The notes below the pieces were generated by a model that saw nothing but the letters and a program-made list of their open reading frames with translations, was not told the DNA's origin and searched no databases. This document shows, in pieces, positions 7,063-15,380 of a stretch of 64,000 nt of DNA. Source of the DNA: Microbacterium pumilum (GTDB taxonomy: Bacteria; Actinomycetota; Actinomycetes; Actinomycetales; Microbacteriaceae); the NCBI RefSeq assembly GCF_039530225.1, contig NZ_BAAAOH010000001.1:682001-746000 (forward strand), read 5' to 3'. Position 1 is the first letter of the stretch, and each line of letters starts with the position of its first letter. The position numbers and the translations under genes are program-made.

Positions 7063-8165
7063 GCACGCAGTCCCCGCGCATCGCCCTGGCACCCAGCTTC
7101 GCGCAGAGCGTGTGGCTCGTCTCGGAGCGCGAGATCGCATCCAAGGTGCGTAGCAAGGCGTTCCTGATCTCGACGATCATCCTCTTCCTCGGCGCCCTCG
7201 CCCTCGTCATCTGGGGCGGCATCTCGGCAGGGAACACCGACGGAACGCCCGTCGCAGTGACGGCCGGCGCCGAGCAGTATGTGCAGGACGTTCCGGGTCT
7301 CGAGATCACTCCGGCCGCCGACCAGGCCGACGCCGAGGCCCTCGTGGAGTCGGGCGATGTCGATGCGGCGATCGTCGAAGACTCCTCGTCACCGCTCGGG
7401 TTCGCCCTCATCGCCGACTCGAGCGCGCCGACGCAGCTCATGCTGTCGCTCGCCGAAGTGCCGCCGGTGCAGCTGCTGAATCCCGACACGACCGACGAGG
7501 CACTCCGCTATCTCGTCGCGATCGGCTTCGGCGTCGTGTTCCTGCTCGCCGCGTCGCTGTTCGGAGGCACCATCGCGCAGAGCGTCGTCGAAGAGAAGCA
7601 GACGCGGGTCGTCGAGCTGCTCATCTCGGCGATCCCGGTGCGGGCGCTCCTGGCCGGCAAGGTGATCGGCAACACCGTGCTCGCGATGGCGCAGATCCTC
7701 GTGCTCTCGGCGATAGCCATCGTCGGACTCACGGTCACCGGGCAGGGCGCGATCCTGCAGGGTCTCGGGGGGCCGATCGCATGGTTCGCGGTGTTCTTCC
7801 TCTTCGGATTCATCCTGCTGGCGTCGCTGTTCGCGGCGGCAGCGGCGATGGTGTCGCGTCAGGAAGACATCGGATCGACGACGACGCCGCTCACGATGCT
7901 GATCATGGCGCCGTACTTCCTGGTGATCTTCTTCAATGACAACCCGACGGTGCTCGCGATCATGTCGTACGTGCCGTTCTCGGCTCCGGTCGGGATGCCG
8001 ATGCGCCTCTACCTCGGAGAGGCGCAGTGGTGGGAGCCGCTGCTCTCCCTCGCGATCCTCATCGCGACCTGTGTCGCCGCGATCCTCGTCGGTGCCCGCA
8101 TCTACGAGAACTCGCTGCTGCGGATGGGTGCACGCGTGAAGCTGCGCGAGGCGCTCGCGCGCTGA
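7059..8165 (+). CDS. ABC transporter permease (ABC-2/NatB type)
   Basis: A 368-residue membrane protein. One membrane segment near residues 30-52 (FLISTIILFLGALALVIWGG) is followed by an extracytoplasmic region of about 110 residues, then five or six segments toward the C-terminus, including the characteristic GTIAQSVVEEKQTRVVELLISAI loop. This is the topology of ABC-2 permeases such as NatB/YhaP. The ATG at 7059 overlaps the ATPase stop as ATGA. The substrate cannot be read from the sequence. Confidence 0.9.
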   Translation: MSTQSPRIALAPSFAQSVWLVSEREIASKVRSKAFLISTIILFLGALALVIWGGISAGNTDGTPVAVTAGAEQYVQDVPGLEITPAADQADAEALVESGDVDAAIVEDSSSPLGFALIADSSAPTQLMLSLAEVPPVQLLNPDTTDEALRYLVAIGFGVVFLLAASLFGGTIAQSVVEEKQTRVVELLISAIPVRALLAGKVIGNTVLAMAQILVLSAIAIVGLTVTGQGAILQGLGGPIAWFAVFFLFGFILLASLFAAAAAMVSRQEDIGSTTTPLTMLIMAPYFLVIFFNDNPTVLAIMSYVPFSAPVGMPMRLYLGEAQWWEPLLSLAILIATCVAAILVGARIYENSLLRMGARVKLREALAR

Positions 8166-8172
8166 GCCGCGG

Positions 8173-8208
8173 ACCCGCCGGGCGCCTACTCTCGGGTGCT
8201 CGGCGGGT
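8173..8208. terminator. Hairpin between convergent genes
   Basis: ACCCGCCG (8173-8180) pairs with CGGCGGGT (8201-8208). It lies after the permease stop and across the last codons of the convergent regulator gene, so it may terminate both. Confidence 0.55.
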
Positions 8209-8758
8209 TCAGGTCGGTGTGGAGAGCCGTGAACATCGAATAGGTCTCGCCATCGGTATCCGGCGGACGCTGTTTGAACTCGTTCAAGAGGGCGTACAGA
8301 CGCTCCTGTAGTTCGGCCTTGTGCTCGACGTTGAGCTTCAACCCGAGCCACGTGACGTTGAGCTGGTCGTCGGCGAGGCCGTTGATCTGCTGCAGGAACG
8401 TTTCGACCAGGATGTAGTTGCCGCCCTCGGGCATCGGAGTCCGCCACGACAGGCCGGTGGCACGGTACGGCACCTCGCGGCTGCCCTGCGCACCGGCCCG
8501 ATCGGGTTCGGCGGCGAGGTAACCCGTCTGCACGAGCGTGCGGACGTGATGGAGCATCGTGCCCGGGTTGACGTCGAGAAGCTCTGCGAGCTCCTTGTTG
8601 GTCCGCGACTCCCACGCACAGAGCCGAAGCACTCGCAGCCGCAGCGGTGAGCTGATCGCCCGCATCCGCGCCTCGGCCTCAGGATCGCCGGGTCGCAGGA
8701 TGATGCGCTCCCCGCTCTCGCGCTCGTCCTCGCGCTCGTCCTCGATCTCGTCGGTCAC
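8186..8758 (-). CDS. ArsR-type winged-helix transcriptional regulator
   Basis: A 190-residue regulator. After an acidic/basic N-terminal stretch (DEIEDEREDERESGER), the winged helix reads ARMRAISSPLRLRVLRL, NKELAELLDVNPGTMLHHVRTLVQTGYL, typical of ArsR-like HTH_20 proteins. The C-terminal 90 residues are helical and not recognised. GTG at 8756-8758 is chosen because TATTCT lies exactly 6 nt upstream; longer starts would run into the divergent operator. It is divergent from an MFS exporter gene, and two 18-bp direct repeats lie between them, so it probably represses that exporter. Confidence 0.85.
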   Translation of the reverse strand: MTDEIEDEREDERESGERIILRPGDPEAEARMRAISSPLRLRVLRLCAWESRTNKELAELLDVNPGTMLHHVRTLVQTGYLAAEPDRAGAQGSREVPYRATGLSWRTPMPEGGNYILVETFLQQINGLADDQLNVTWLGLKLNVEHKAELQERLYALLNEFKQRPPDTDGETYSMFTALHTDLNPPSTRE

Positions 8759-8764
8759 GAGGTC

Positions 8765-8770
8765 AGAATA
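8765..8770 (-). promoter_or_regulatory. -10 box TATTCT, leaderless start of the regulator gene
   Basis: On the minus strand TATTCT is followed by gacctc and then the GTG at 8758. No ribosome site is present. Confidence 0.5.
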
Positions 8771-8773
8771 GCC

Positions 8774-8822
8774 GATTGACAATTCCCAATCGGTGTTTGA
8801 GACTGATTGACATGTCCCAATC
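8774..8822. promoter_or_regulatory. Tandem 18-bp operators and MFS promoter
   Basis: GATTGACAATTCCCAATC (8774-8791) and GATTGACATGTCCCAATC (8805-8822) are direct repeats 31 bp apart, about three helical turns; each is also a partial palindrome (GATTG...CAATC). TTGACA (8776-8781) and GAGACT (8799-8804) are 17 bp apart and form the MFS promoter, which would start transcription at about the ATG at 8812. The operators therefore cover the -35 box and the start site. Confidence 0.7.
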
Positions 8823-9570
8823 AGACGAGGGTTCGAGCGAGGCCGCACTCGAGGAGAGCGTGCTCGCCGAGGCTCGCGCCGAGGCGCGGACTCCCCTCTC
8901 GTCGACTCATGCGGAGGATGCCGCCGAGGCCGACCGTGCGATCGACTCGGCGGCCGCTCCCGCCGTGGTTCCGGCACCGAAGGGGTCGCTCTGGCGCGAC
9001 CGCAACTTCCTCACGATGTGGAGCGGCCAGGCGCTCAGCCAGTTCGGCGCGCAGATCACCGAGCTGGCGCTTCCTGTTCTCGCCGTGCTGATCCTCAACG
9101 CGACAGAGTGGCAAGTCGGCGTGCTGACGGCCGCCAATGTCGCGGCGTTCCTCGTCGTGGGCCTCCCCGCGGGCGCGTGGATCGACCGCATGCGCAAGCG
9201 GCACGTCATGATCGTGGCCGATCTGGTCCGCGCCATCGCGCTCGCCTCGCTGCCCGTCCTCGCCGCGTTCGGGGCACTCCAGATGTGGCAGATCTACCTC
9301 GTCGCCGTTGTGATGGGCGTCGCCACCGTATTCTTCGATGTGTCGAACCAGAGCATCATCCCGTCCCTCGTGCGCAGCCACCAGATCGCCGAGGCGAACG
9401 GCAAGCTGCAGTCGACCGAGCAGCTCGCCGGAATCGCGGGGCCGGCCTTCGGCGGCTGGCTGATCGGGGTCGGCGCTATGTTCGCGAGCCTGTTCGTGGT
9501 CATCGGTCCGTTCTGGACGATGCGCGAGCTGCCCGACGCCCACGCCCCGGCGAGCGTCTCGACCACCTGA
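8812..9570 (+). pseudogene. MFS exporter with internal deletion
   Basis: The frame is open for 252 codons, whereas exporters of this MFS subgroup have about 410-430 residues. After a 60-residue soluble leader (Ala/Glu-rich) the first five membrane segments are normal: WSGQALSQFGAQITELALP, GLPAGAWIDRMRKRHVMI and SLVRSHQIAEANGKLQSTEQLAGIAGPAFGGWL. The frame then runs directly into FASLFVVIGPFWTMRELPDAH, which looks like the last segment and C-terminus of the same kind of transporter. Six or so segments are thus missing without loss of frame. The promoter and operators are intact. A genuinely short six-segment half-transporter is the less likely alternative. Confidence 0.65.
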
Positions 9571-9572
9571 TT

Positions 9573-9611
9573 TCGGTGCACGCGTTCCGGCAAGGGGTAC
9601 GCGTGCACCGA
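9573..9611. repeat. Perfect inverted repeat (13-bp arms)
   Basis: TCGGTGCACGCGT (9573-9585) and ACGCGTGCACCGA (9599-9611) are separated by a 13-nt loop, directly after the stop of the broken MFS gene. A terminator role is plausible. Confidence 0.75.
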
Positions 9612-9684
9612 TTCCCTCTTCGATGACCATGTCAAGCCCTCGCTGGTAACAGTCGCCATCGGTTCTCTTGGCGTCGACCAGGGC

Positions 9685-9690
9685 TATCGT
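9685..9690 (+). promoter_or_regulatory. -10 box TATCGT, leaderless start of zwf paralogue
   Basis: TATCGT ends 6 nt before the ATG at 9697; the intervening bases are gacggg. Confidence 0.55.
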
Positions 9691-9696
9691 GACGGG

Positions 9697-11067
9697 ATGG
9701 CGAGCGACACGACGTTGTGCATTCTGGGAGCCTCGGGCGATCTGACGTCACGGCTGCTCCTGCCGGCACTGGCCCAGCTGCTGACGGAAGACCCGGAACG
9801 CAGCGTCAAGCTCGTCGGGGCCGGGATCGACGAGTGGGATGACGACGCGTGGCGGACCGTCGTCGCGAAATCGTTCGCATCCGCGGGAGCGTCGGGTCCT
9901 GCCGTCGAATCCGTGCGCGACGGTGCGATCTATCGCCGCACCGACATCACCGACCCTGACGGCTTCGCCGCACTGCTGCGGGAGTGCGAAGGCCGGGTCG
10001 CCCTCTACTTCGCCGTCGCCCCTGCCATCGCAACCAAGGGGTGCGAGGCTCTCGAGAAGATCGACCTCCCCGAGGGCATCATGCTCGGACTCGAGAAGCC
10101 GTTCGGAAGCGACGAAGCGAGCGCGGCCGCACTCAACGAACTGCTCGCCAAACTCGTGCCCGAGGACCAGATCTATCGCATCGACCACTTCATGGGTCGT
10201 TCGACCGTGCTCAACGTGCTGGGACTGCGTTTTGCGAACCGGGTGTTCGAACCGGTGTGGTCGAACGAACACGTCGAGTCGGTCTCGATCCGCTACGACG
10301 AGACCCTCGGCCTGGAGGGGCGAGCGGGCTATTACGACCATGCCGGCGCCATGATCGACATGATCCAGAGTCACCTGCTGCAGGTGCTCGCCGTGGTCGC
10401 GATGGATCCGCCCTCGACCCTGGATGCCATCGACTTCCGTGATGCGAAGGCCGCTGCCCTGCGCGCCACCAAGGTGCTCGACGATGACCCCGTCGCTCAC
10501 TCACGGCGCGCCCGGTACACGGCCGGTTCCATCGGCGAGCGGAAGCTGCCCGACTACGCTGCGGAAACCGGCGTCGACCCCGCCCGCGACACCGAGACGC
10601 TCGCGCAGGTGACCTTCGAAGTCCAGACCTCACGGTGGGCCGGGGTGCCCTTCACGCTTCGCTCTGGCAAAGCGCTGACCGAGAAGTTCAGCGAGATCGT
10701 CATCCGATTCAAGGCGGTCTCGCACCTTCCACGCGGCTTCGAAGGCTCGACCGAGCCGTCGATCCTGCGCCTCTCGCTCGGACCGGATCGGATGGCGCTC
10801 GAGCTGAACCTCAACGGTCCCGGCGATCCCTTCCACCTCGATCGCGGAACACTCGAGGCGGAATTCGGCGAGGGCGAGCAGCGGGCTTACAGCGAAGTGC
10901 TGGAGGGCATCCTCGACGGCGACCCGACCCTCTCGGTGCGGGGCGACACCGCCGAACAGTGCTGGCGCATCGTACAGCCCGTCATCGATTCGTGGCAGCG
11001 CGACGATGTGCCCCTCGAGGAATACACCGCCGGTTCGACCGGACCATCGGACTGGCCGGCGATGTGA
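9697..11067 (+). CDS. zwf: Glucose-6-phosphate dehydrogenase family protein
   Basis: A 456-residue protein. The NADP-binding motif GASGDL is at residues 11-16, EKPFG at 133-137, and the substrate-site motif RIDHFMG at 161-167 (usually RIDHYLG), containing the essential Lys-equivalent region and catalytic His. The C-terminal domain continues to SWQRDDVPLEEYTAGSTGP, the usual end of the family. It would oxidise glucose 6-phosphate to the lactone, yielding NADPH in the cytoplasm. No other pentose-phosphate gene (opcA, tal, tkt, gnd) is nearby, so this looks like a second copy. It lies 49 bp upstream of the polyketide synthase gene, which has its own -10 box. A different hexose phosphate substrate is possible. 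Confidence 0.85.
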   Translation: MASDTTLCILGASGDLTSRLLLPALAQLLTEDPERSVKLVGAGIDEWDDDAWRTVVAKSFASAGASGPAVESVRDGAIYRRTDITDPDGFAALLRECEGRVALYFAVAPAIATKGCEALEKIDLPEGIMLGLEKPFGSDEASAAALNELLAKLVPEDQIYRIDHFMGRSTVLNVLGLRFANRVFEPVWSNEHVESVSIRYDETLGLEGRAGYYDHAGAMIDMIQSHLLQVLAVVAMDPPSTLDAIDFRDAKAAALRATKVLDDDPVAHSRRARYTAGSIGERKLPDYAAETGVDPARDTETLAQVTFEVQTSRWAGVPFTLRSGKALTEKFSEIVIRFKAVSHLPRGFEGSTEPSILRLSLGPDRMALELNLNGPGDPFHLDRGTLEAEFGEGEQRAYSEVLEGILDGDPTLSVRGDTAEQCWRIVQPVIDSWQRDDVPLEEYTAGSTGPSDWPAM

Positions 11068-11105
11068 CCCCGCCCGTCCGTCGCCCAGATGCACCCCGCC
11101 GTGCC

Positions 11106-11111
11106 TAAGGT
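11106..11111 (+). promoter_or_regulatory. -10 box TAAGGT, leaderless start of polyketide synthase gene
   Basis: TAAGGT ends 5 nt before the ATG at 11117 (ttgac between). There is no ribosome site. Confidence 0.5.
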
Positions 11112-11116
11112 TGACC

Positions 11117-12238
11117 ATGGCCGCGAGCATCCTGTCGATCGGCACCGCGGTGCCGGCGGCGCGCGTGTCGCAGACCGCCGCTCGCGACGTCTTCGCAGCC
11201 CAGCCCGGCCTGAGTCGCATCACGCAGCGGCTCATCCACGCCGCGTTCGACGCGTCGGCGATCGACTATCGCAATACGGTGCTGTCAGACCTCGTGGCAT
11301 TCGCGACGGGCGACGATGTACGGACCGACAGCGGGATGCCGCTGGCCGGCGATGGCGGCAGGATCCTCGCCCCGACCACAGGCGCCCGCAACGATGCGTA
11401 CATCCGCCTTGCGCCGGGCCTCTTCGCCGAGGCCGCCGCGCAGGCTCTCGACGAGGCCGATGTCGCCCCCGACGAGATCACGCATGTCGTCACCGTCTCG
11501 TGCACCGGCATGTTCGCGCCGGGCCCCGACTTCCGTTTGGTGAAGGATCTCCGTCTGCCGCGGACGGTCGAGCGCTATCACATCGGATTCATGGGCTGCG
11601 CGGCGGCACTCCCCGGTCTGCGCGCGGCAGCGCGAATCTGTGCAGCGCAGCCCGATGCGGTCGTGCTCGTTGCGGCGGCGGAACTCTGCACGCTGCACAT
11701 CCGATCGTCAGATGACCCGCAGCAGGTGGTTGCGGCATCCGTCTTCGCTGACGGAGCCGCCGCGGCTGTCGTGTCGGCGAAGCCCCGTGGCGGGTCGCCG
11801 CGGCTCGAGCTGGATCGGTTCGGCACGGCGCTCACCAGCGAGGGCGAGTCCGAGATGGTGTGGACGATCGGCGACGAGGGCTTCGACATGGTGCTGACCG
11901 CGGAGGTGCCGCGAATCATCGGGCGTGAGATCCGTGAAGCGGTCGGCTCTTTCCTCGGTGCGGACACACCGGACGTGTGGGCCGTGCATCCGGGCGGTCG
12001 CAGCATCCTCGATCGGGTGGAGACGGGTCTCGACCTCGATCCCGCCGCGCTCGAGGCATCCCGTTCCGTGCTCCGCAACCAGGGAAACATGTCGAGCGCG
12101 ACGATCCTGTTCATCCTGCGCGATCTGCTCCACGATGACGCCCTCCCCTTGGGTGCGCAGATCGCCGCGCTCGCCTTCGGACCAGGACTCACCGTCGAGT
12201 CGGCGCTCCTGACCCGCACCTCGACGGCGGCCGCGTGA
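11117..12238 (+). CDS. Type III polyketide synthase
   Basis: A 373-residue chalcone-synthase-like enzyme. The catalytic triad is visible: Cys129 in VTVSCTGMFAPGPD, His291 in WAVHPGGRS and Asn324 in NQGNMSSATI. HIGFMGCAAALPGLR matches the conserved GFGCSAG-type loop, and AFGPGLTVES is the C-terminal GFGPG motif. It condenses malonyl-CoA onto an acyl starter in the cytoplasm. The neighbouring methyltransferase and flavoprotein make it resemble SrsA of Streptomyces (srsABC), which produces alkylresorcinols. ATG 11117 is preceded by a -10 box and no ribosome site; longer starts overlap the zwf gene. The next gene starts within its stop (GTGA). Confidence 0.92.
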   Translation: MAASILSIGTAVPAARVSQTAARDVFAAQPGLSRITQRLIHAAFDASAIDYRNTVLSDLVAFATGDDVRTDSGMPLAGDGGRILAPTTGARNDAYIRLAPGLFAEAAAQALDEADVAPDEITHVVTVSCTGMFAPGPDFRLVKDLRLPRTVERYHIGFMGCAAALPGLRAAARICAAQPDAVVLVAAAELCTLHIRSSDDPQQVVAASVFADGAAAAVVSAKPRGGSPRLELDRFGTALTSEGESEMVWTIGDEGFDMVLTAEVPRIIGREIREAVGSFLGADTPDVWAVHPGGRSILDRVETGLDLDPAALEASRSVLRNQGNMSSATILFILRDLLHDDALPLGAQIAALAFGPGLTVESALLTRTSTAAA

Positions 12239-12927
12239 ACCTGAGCGTCCGCGACGCCGATGTCGCCGAACTCATGGACGACCCCGACTGCGATCCTCGC
12301 CGGCTCGCAGCGACACTCCGTCGTTTCGACACCGTCAATCGGCTCATCAGCGGTTGGGGTGCCGCGTATCGCTCGCAGCTGCGCCCGTATCTCGCCTCGC
12401 TCGGAGCACCCGCTCGAATCCTCGACATCGGCTCCGGAGGCGGCGACCTGGTCTTGCGGCTCGCGAGCCTCGCGGCGCGCGACGGGTTCGACGTGCGGTG
12501 GGTGGGTGTCGACCCCGACCCGCGCGCGATCGCCGTCGCCCGGGAGCGCACCACATCAGGGGTGGAATTCCAGTGCGCGGATGCGGCGGCGCTCGCTGCG
12601 GCGGGTGAGCGATTCGACGTCGTCGTGTCGAACCATGTGCTGCACCATCTGTCGGCCGGTGAGCTCGCCGTCTTCGCTGAGCAGTCGCTCGCCCTGTCGG
12701 AGGGGATCGTCGTGCATTCCGACATCCGCCGCAGCCGGCTCGCGTATGGCCTGTACACGATCGGGGTGACTCCGTTCGCACCCGGGACGTTCCTGCGCAC
12801 CGATGGGCTGCGCTCGATCCGCCGGAGCTACCGCGTCGACGAACTCGCGCTCGCGCTCGGGGATGGGTGGCGCGTCGAGGCCGCGGCGCCGTACCGCGTC
12901 CTGGCCGTGGGCCGGGCCGATGGCTGA
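12235..12927 (+). CDS. Class I SAM-dependent methyltransferase
   Basis: A 230-residue methyltransferase. ILDIGSGGGDLVLRLA is motif I, VGVDPDPRAIAVAR motif II, and DVVVSNHVLHHL motif IV/post-I. It starts at GTG overlapping the synthase stop and itself overlaps the next gene by 8 bp, so it is part of a tightly coupled operon. By analogy with SrsB it would methylate the resorcinol ring or hydroxyl made by the type III synthase; that is inference from context, as the family is broad. An isoprenoid-quinone-type methyltransferase is another option given the nearby UbiA. Confidence 0.88.
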   Translation: MNLSVRDADVAELMDDPDCDPRRLAATLRRFDTVNRLISGWGAAYRSQLRPYLASLGAPARILDIGSGGGDLVLRLASLAARDGFDVRWVGVDPDPRAIAVARERTTSGVEFQCADAAALAAAGERFDVVVSNHVLHHLSAGELAVFAEQSLALSEGIVVHSDIRRSRLAYGLYTIGVTPFAPGTFLRTDGLRSIRRSYRVDELALALGDGWRVEAAAPYRVLAVGRADG

Positions 12928-14047
12928 CGTCATCGTCGTCGGCGCGGGACCGGTCGGCTCGCTCCTCGCCGGCGAGCTCACGCGACGAGGCGTCGACGTC
13001 GCGGTGCTCGAGCGGCGCACGGCACCTGGCGACGGCACGCGCGCGATCGGCGTGCATGCCCCGGTGCTCGCGGCCCTCGAGGCGTCCGGGATCACCGAGC
13101 GGCTGCTCGCCTCCGCCGTGCGTGTCTCGCGGGGTGAGGCGCGGACCGACGGACGTGCGCTCGGGGTGGTGCGGTTCGACCGGCTCCGCACACGGTTCCC
13201 CTTCGTCGCGGCGCTTCCGCAGGCCGCGACCGAGACGGCGCTCGGCTCGGGAGCCCCAGAGCCCACGTGGGCGACCACGGTGACCGCGGTGACGCCCGGA
13301 GCTGACGACATCCGCGTGTCGCTCGCCTCTGGTGACTCGATACGCGCGCCCATCGTCGTGGTGGCCGGAGGGTGGCGCGCCCGCGACCTCGTCTACCGTC
13401 CGGGAGGTGTGCGGGTGCTGCCGTACGCCGACCGCTATCTCATGGCGGATGTCGCGGCCGACCGCGACGGCGACCTGGCGGTGGTGAACATCGACCGCTC
13501 CGGAGTGCTCGAGTCCTTCCCCCTGCCCGGCGGACGGCGTCGGTTCGTGGCGTGGGACTCCGACCCACGCGACACCAGCGACGGTGCGCGGACCCAGCGC
13601 CTGCGAGCAGCCCTCGAGCTTCGAGGCGAGCTGGATGCGGCGGCGCGGATGACGGACGCGTCGGCGTTCGAGGTGCGCCGCGCTGTGGCACCCGGTCTGC
13701 GCCGCGGACGCCTGTTCGCGATCGGCGACACCGCCCACGAGGTCAGTCCGATCGGCGGGCAGGGGATGAACCTCGGGCTCCTGGATGCCGCGACCCTCGC
13801 GCCGCTGCTCGCAGCCTGGGTGCGGACGGGCGAGGCGCCCGATGCGGACCTGGGCCGGTGGGAGCGCCGCCGGGTCGCGTCGGCGCGCACCGCCGCCGCG
13901 ATCGCCACCCTCAACACCTCGCTGGGGCGGCCACTGGGTTCGTTCCCGCACGCCGTGCGGCGCGTGGGTCTGCGGCTCGCGCTGCTGCCGCCCGGCGCGC
14001 GACTGCTCGCCCACGCCTACGCCATGGGCTTCGACCGCGACGCCTGA
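12920..14047 (+). CDS. FAD-dependent oxidoreductase (monooxygenase-like)
   Basis: A 375-residue flavoprotein of the p-hydroxybenzoate hydroxylase/geranylgeranyl reductase class. The N-terminus IVVGAGPVGSLLAGELTRRG is the dinucleotide-binding motif, and GDTAHEVSPIGGQGMNLGL is the second FAD-binding motif with the conserved Asp. Start ATG 12920 lies 8 bp inside the methyltransferase gene; the long in-frame extension upstream has no family similarity. In srsABC-type pathways the third enzyme hydroxylates methylated alkylresorcinol, leading to quinones, which fits this position. The exact product cannot be deduced. Confidence 0.88.
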   Translation: MADVIVVGAGPVGSLLAGELTRRGVDVAVLERRTAPGDGTRAIGVHAPVLAALEASGITERLLASAVRVSRGEARTDGRALGVVRFDRLRTRFPFVAALPQAATETALGSGAPEPTWATTVTAVTPGADDIRVSLASGDSIRAPIVVVAGGWRARDLVYRPGGVRVLPYADRYLMADVAADRDGDLAVVNIDRSGVLESFPLPGGRRRFVAWDSDPRDTSDGARTQRLRAALELRGELDAAARMTDASAFEVRRAVAPGLRRGRLFAIGDTAHEVSPIGGQGMNLGLLDAATLAPLLAAWVRTGEAPDADLGRWERRRVASARTAAAIATLNTSLGRPLGSFPHAVRRVGLRLALLPPGARLLAHAYAMGFDRDA

Positions 14048-14269
14048 TCGATCGGCGCCGGGGTGCGGCCGAGCGCCGCTCCGCCCGCGCCCGCCGGTCG
14101 CACTCCGACCCGGTGGGCGGCTTTCCAGGTCCGCGGTCGAACGCGACATCCGCGCCATCGATAGGCCGCGGATGCCGAAACCAGCCGCGGATGCGGTGCG
14201 AAGAGCCACCCGCGCCGCCGGTGGCACTCCGGCGCGGTCATCGACCCCCCACCTGAGGACGCCGGAGAC
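14048..14269. other. Intergenic region between convergent genes, with repeats and hairpin
   Basis: No gene seen. It contains CATCCGCG (14147-14154) pairing with CGCGGATG (14167-14174), a likely bidirectional terminator, and a 23-bp direct repeat at 14092-14114 and 14216-14238 (20 of 23 identical, core gcactccg). Confidence 0.55.
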
Positions 14270-15130
14270 TCAGGCGGCGATGGCACCGCCCGTCGCAACG
14301 AGCTGGGCCGCGAGCAGAAGCGCCGCGAGCATCACGAGCCGGAACAATGCCCGCGTGGGCGGCCGTACCAGAGCGAGCACAGCGGTCGCCACGGCGACGA
14401 CGACCACCGCACCGAAGAAGATCCACGACAGCAGCGAGGCAGTCGCGACGTCTCCCCTTGTGGATCCGATCAGCACCGCGACGGCGCCGACCACGATGCC
14501 GGCAGCCGCGATGACGGCCGACGAACGCGCGCCTACCCGGTGCGGCAGTCCGCGCACCCCTGTCCGCAGGTCCTCATCCAGGTCCGGAAGGACGTTCGTC
14601 AGGTGCACCGCTGCGCCGAGCGCGGCGCCTGCGATCCAGGCCCAGGGCGCCGCGACATGCGGATCCGGAGAAGCGAGGGTAGCCAGCGACGGGAAGATCC
14701 CGAAGCTGACGATGAACGGCAGGATCGAGAACGGCGTCGCCTTCAGCGCGACGTTGTATGACCACGCCGACGCGAGGAAGACGGCGTGTGCGGCCAGCAT
14801 CCCGAAGCCCAGCGGGGCCGACAGCACCAGCGCCACGACGACCGTGCCGATGGCAGCGCCCCACGCGACGCGCTCGCTCACGTCTCCGCGGGCGATCGGC
14901 TTGTCGGCGCGGCCGACCGCCCGGTCTCGAGGCGCGTCGATCACGTCGTTCGACAGGCCGATCGAGAGCTGACCGCTGAAGACAGCGAGGGTCAGCAGCA
15001 CCAGTCGCCACGGCTCGAGCCCCACAGCGATACCGATCGCCAGGGCGAGTGCCGAGACGACGAGCGTCGGGCCGGGGTGTGTCGAACCCCACAAGGCCCG
15101 GATCATCTCGAAGACCGATTGACGTCTCAT
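14270..15130 (-). CDS. UbiA-family prenyltransferase
   Basis: A 286-residue integral membrane protein with eight or nine hydrophobic segments. Both Asp-rich motifs are intact: NDVIDAPRD (residues 61-69, the NDxxDxxxD form) and DLDED (183-187), which bind Mg2+ and the prenyl diphosphate. It would attach a polyprenyl chain to an aromatic or other acceptor in the membrane. The gene converges on the type III polyketide synthase operon; by proximity the resorcinol product is a possible acceptor, but menaquinone-, carotenoid- or lipid-related roles fit equally. The ATG at 15130 begins a typical short N-terminus (MRRQSVFEMIRALWGSTHPGP-like). Confidence 0.85.
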   Translation of the reverse strand: MRRQSVFEMIRALWGSTHPGPTLVVSALALAIGIAVGLEPWRLVLLTLAVFSGQLSIGLSNDVIDAPRDRAVGRADKPIARGDVSERVAWGAAIGTVVVALVLSAPLGFGMLAAHAVFLASAWSYNVALKATPFSILPFIVSFGIFPSLATLASPDPHVAAPWAWIAGAALGAAVHLTNVLPDLDEDLRTGVRGLPHRVGARSSAVIAAAGIVVGAVAVLIGSTRGDVATASLLSWIFFGAVVVVAVATAVLALVRPPTRALFRLVMLAALLLAAQLVATGGAIAA

Positions 15131-15380
15131 GTCCACGCCCCCGCCGGACGCACAGCGCTCGCCGCGCGACGCCCCCGCCAGATGCCGACGAGGCGGCCGG
15201 AACGCGCTAGTTGCATTCTCCGACCGTAGCGGCGTCGAAGCCGCCGGACCTCGCGCGGCGTATCGATCCAGGATGTTGCCTCTTCCCAGCGACCCCGGGA
15301 ACAGTTCACAGGTGCATGCGGTTGCATAGAACGGGCCGAGGGTGTCCCGCACCATATCGATCTCAACCGCAGGAGACGCC
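15131..15380. other. Divergent promoter region, UbiA and nitroreductase
   Basis: No gene seen. GTTGCAT occurs near 15213 and again near 15322, the second followed by TAGAAC, a possible -10 box for the rightward gene. The ribosome site AGGAG precedes ATG 15381. Nothing else is recognised. Confidence 0.3.

Noticed and set aside
12347..14227. A 626-codon minus-strand open frame across the methyltransferase and flavoprotein genes
   Set aside because: It lies antisense to two well-recognised genes, is Arg/His-rich and has no motif. Such frames are usual opposite GC-rich genes.
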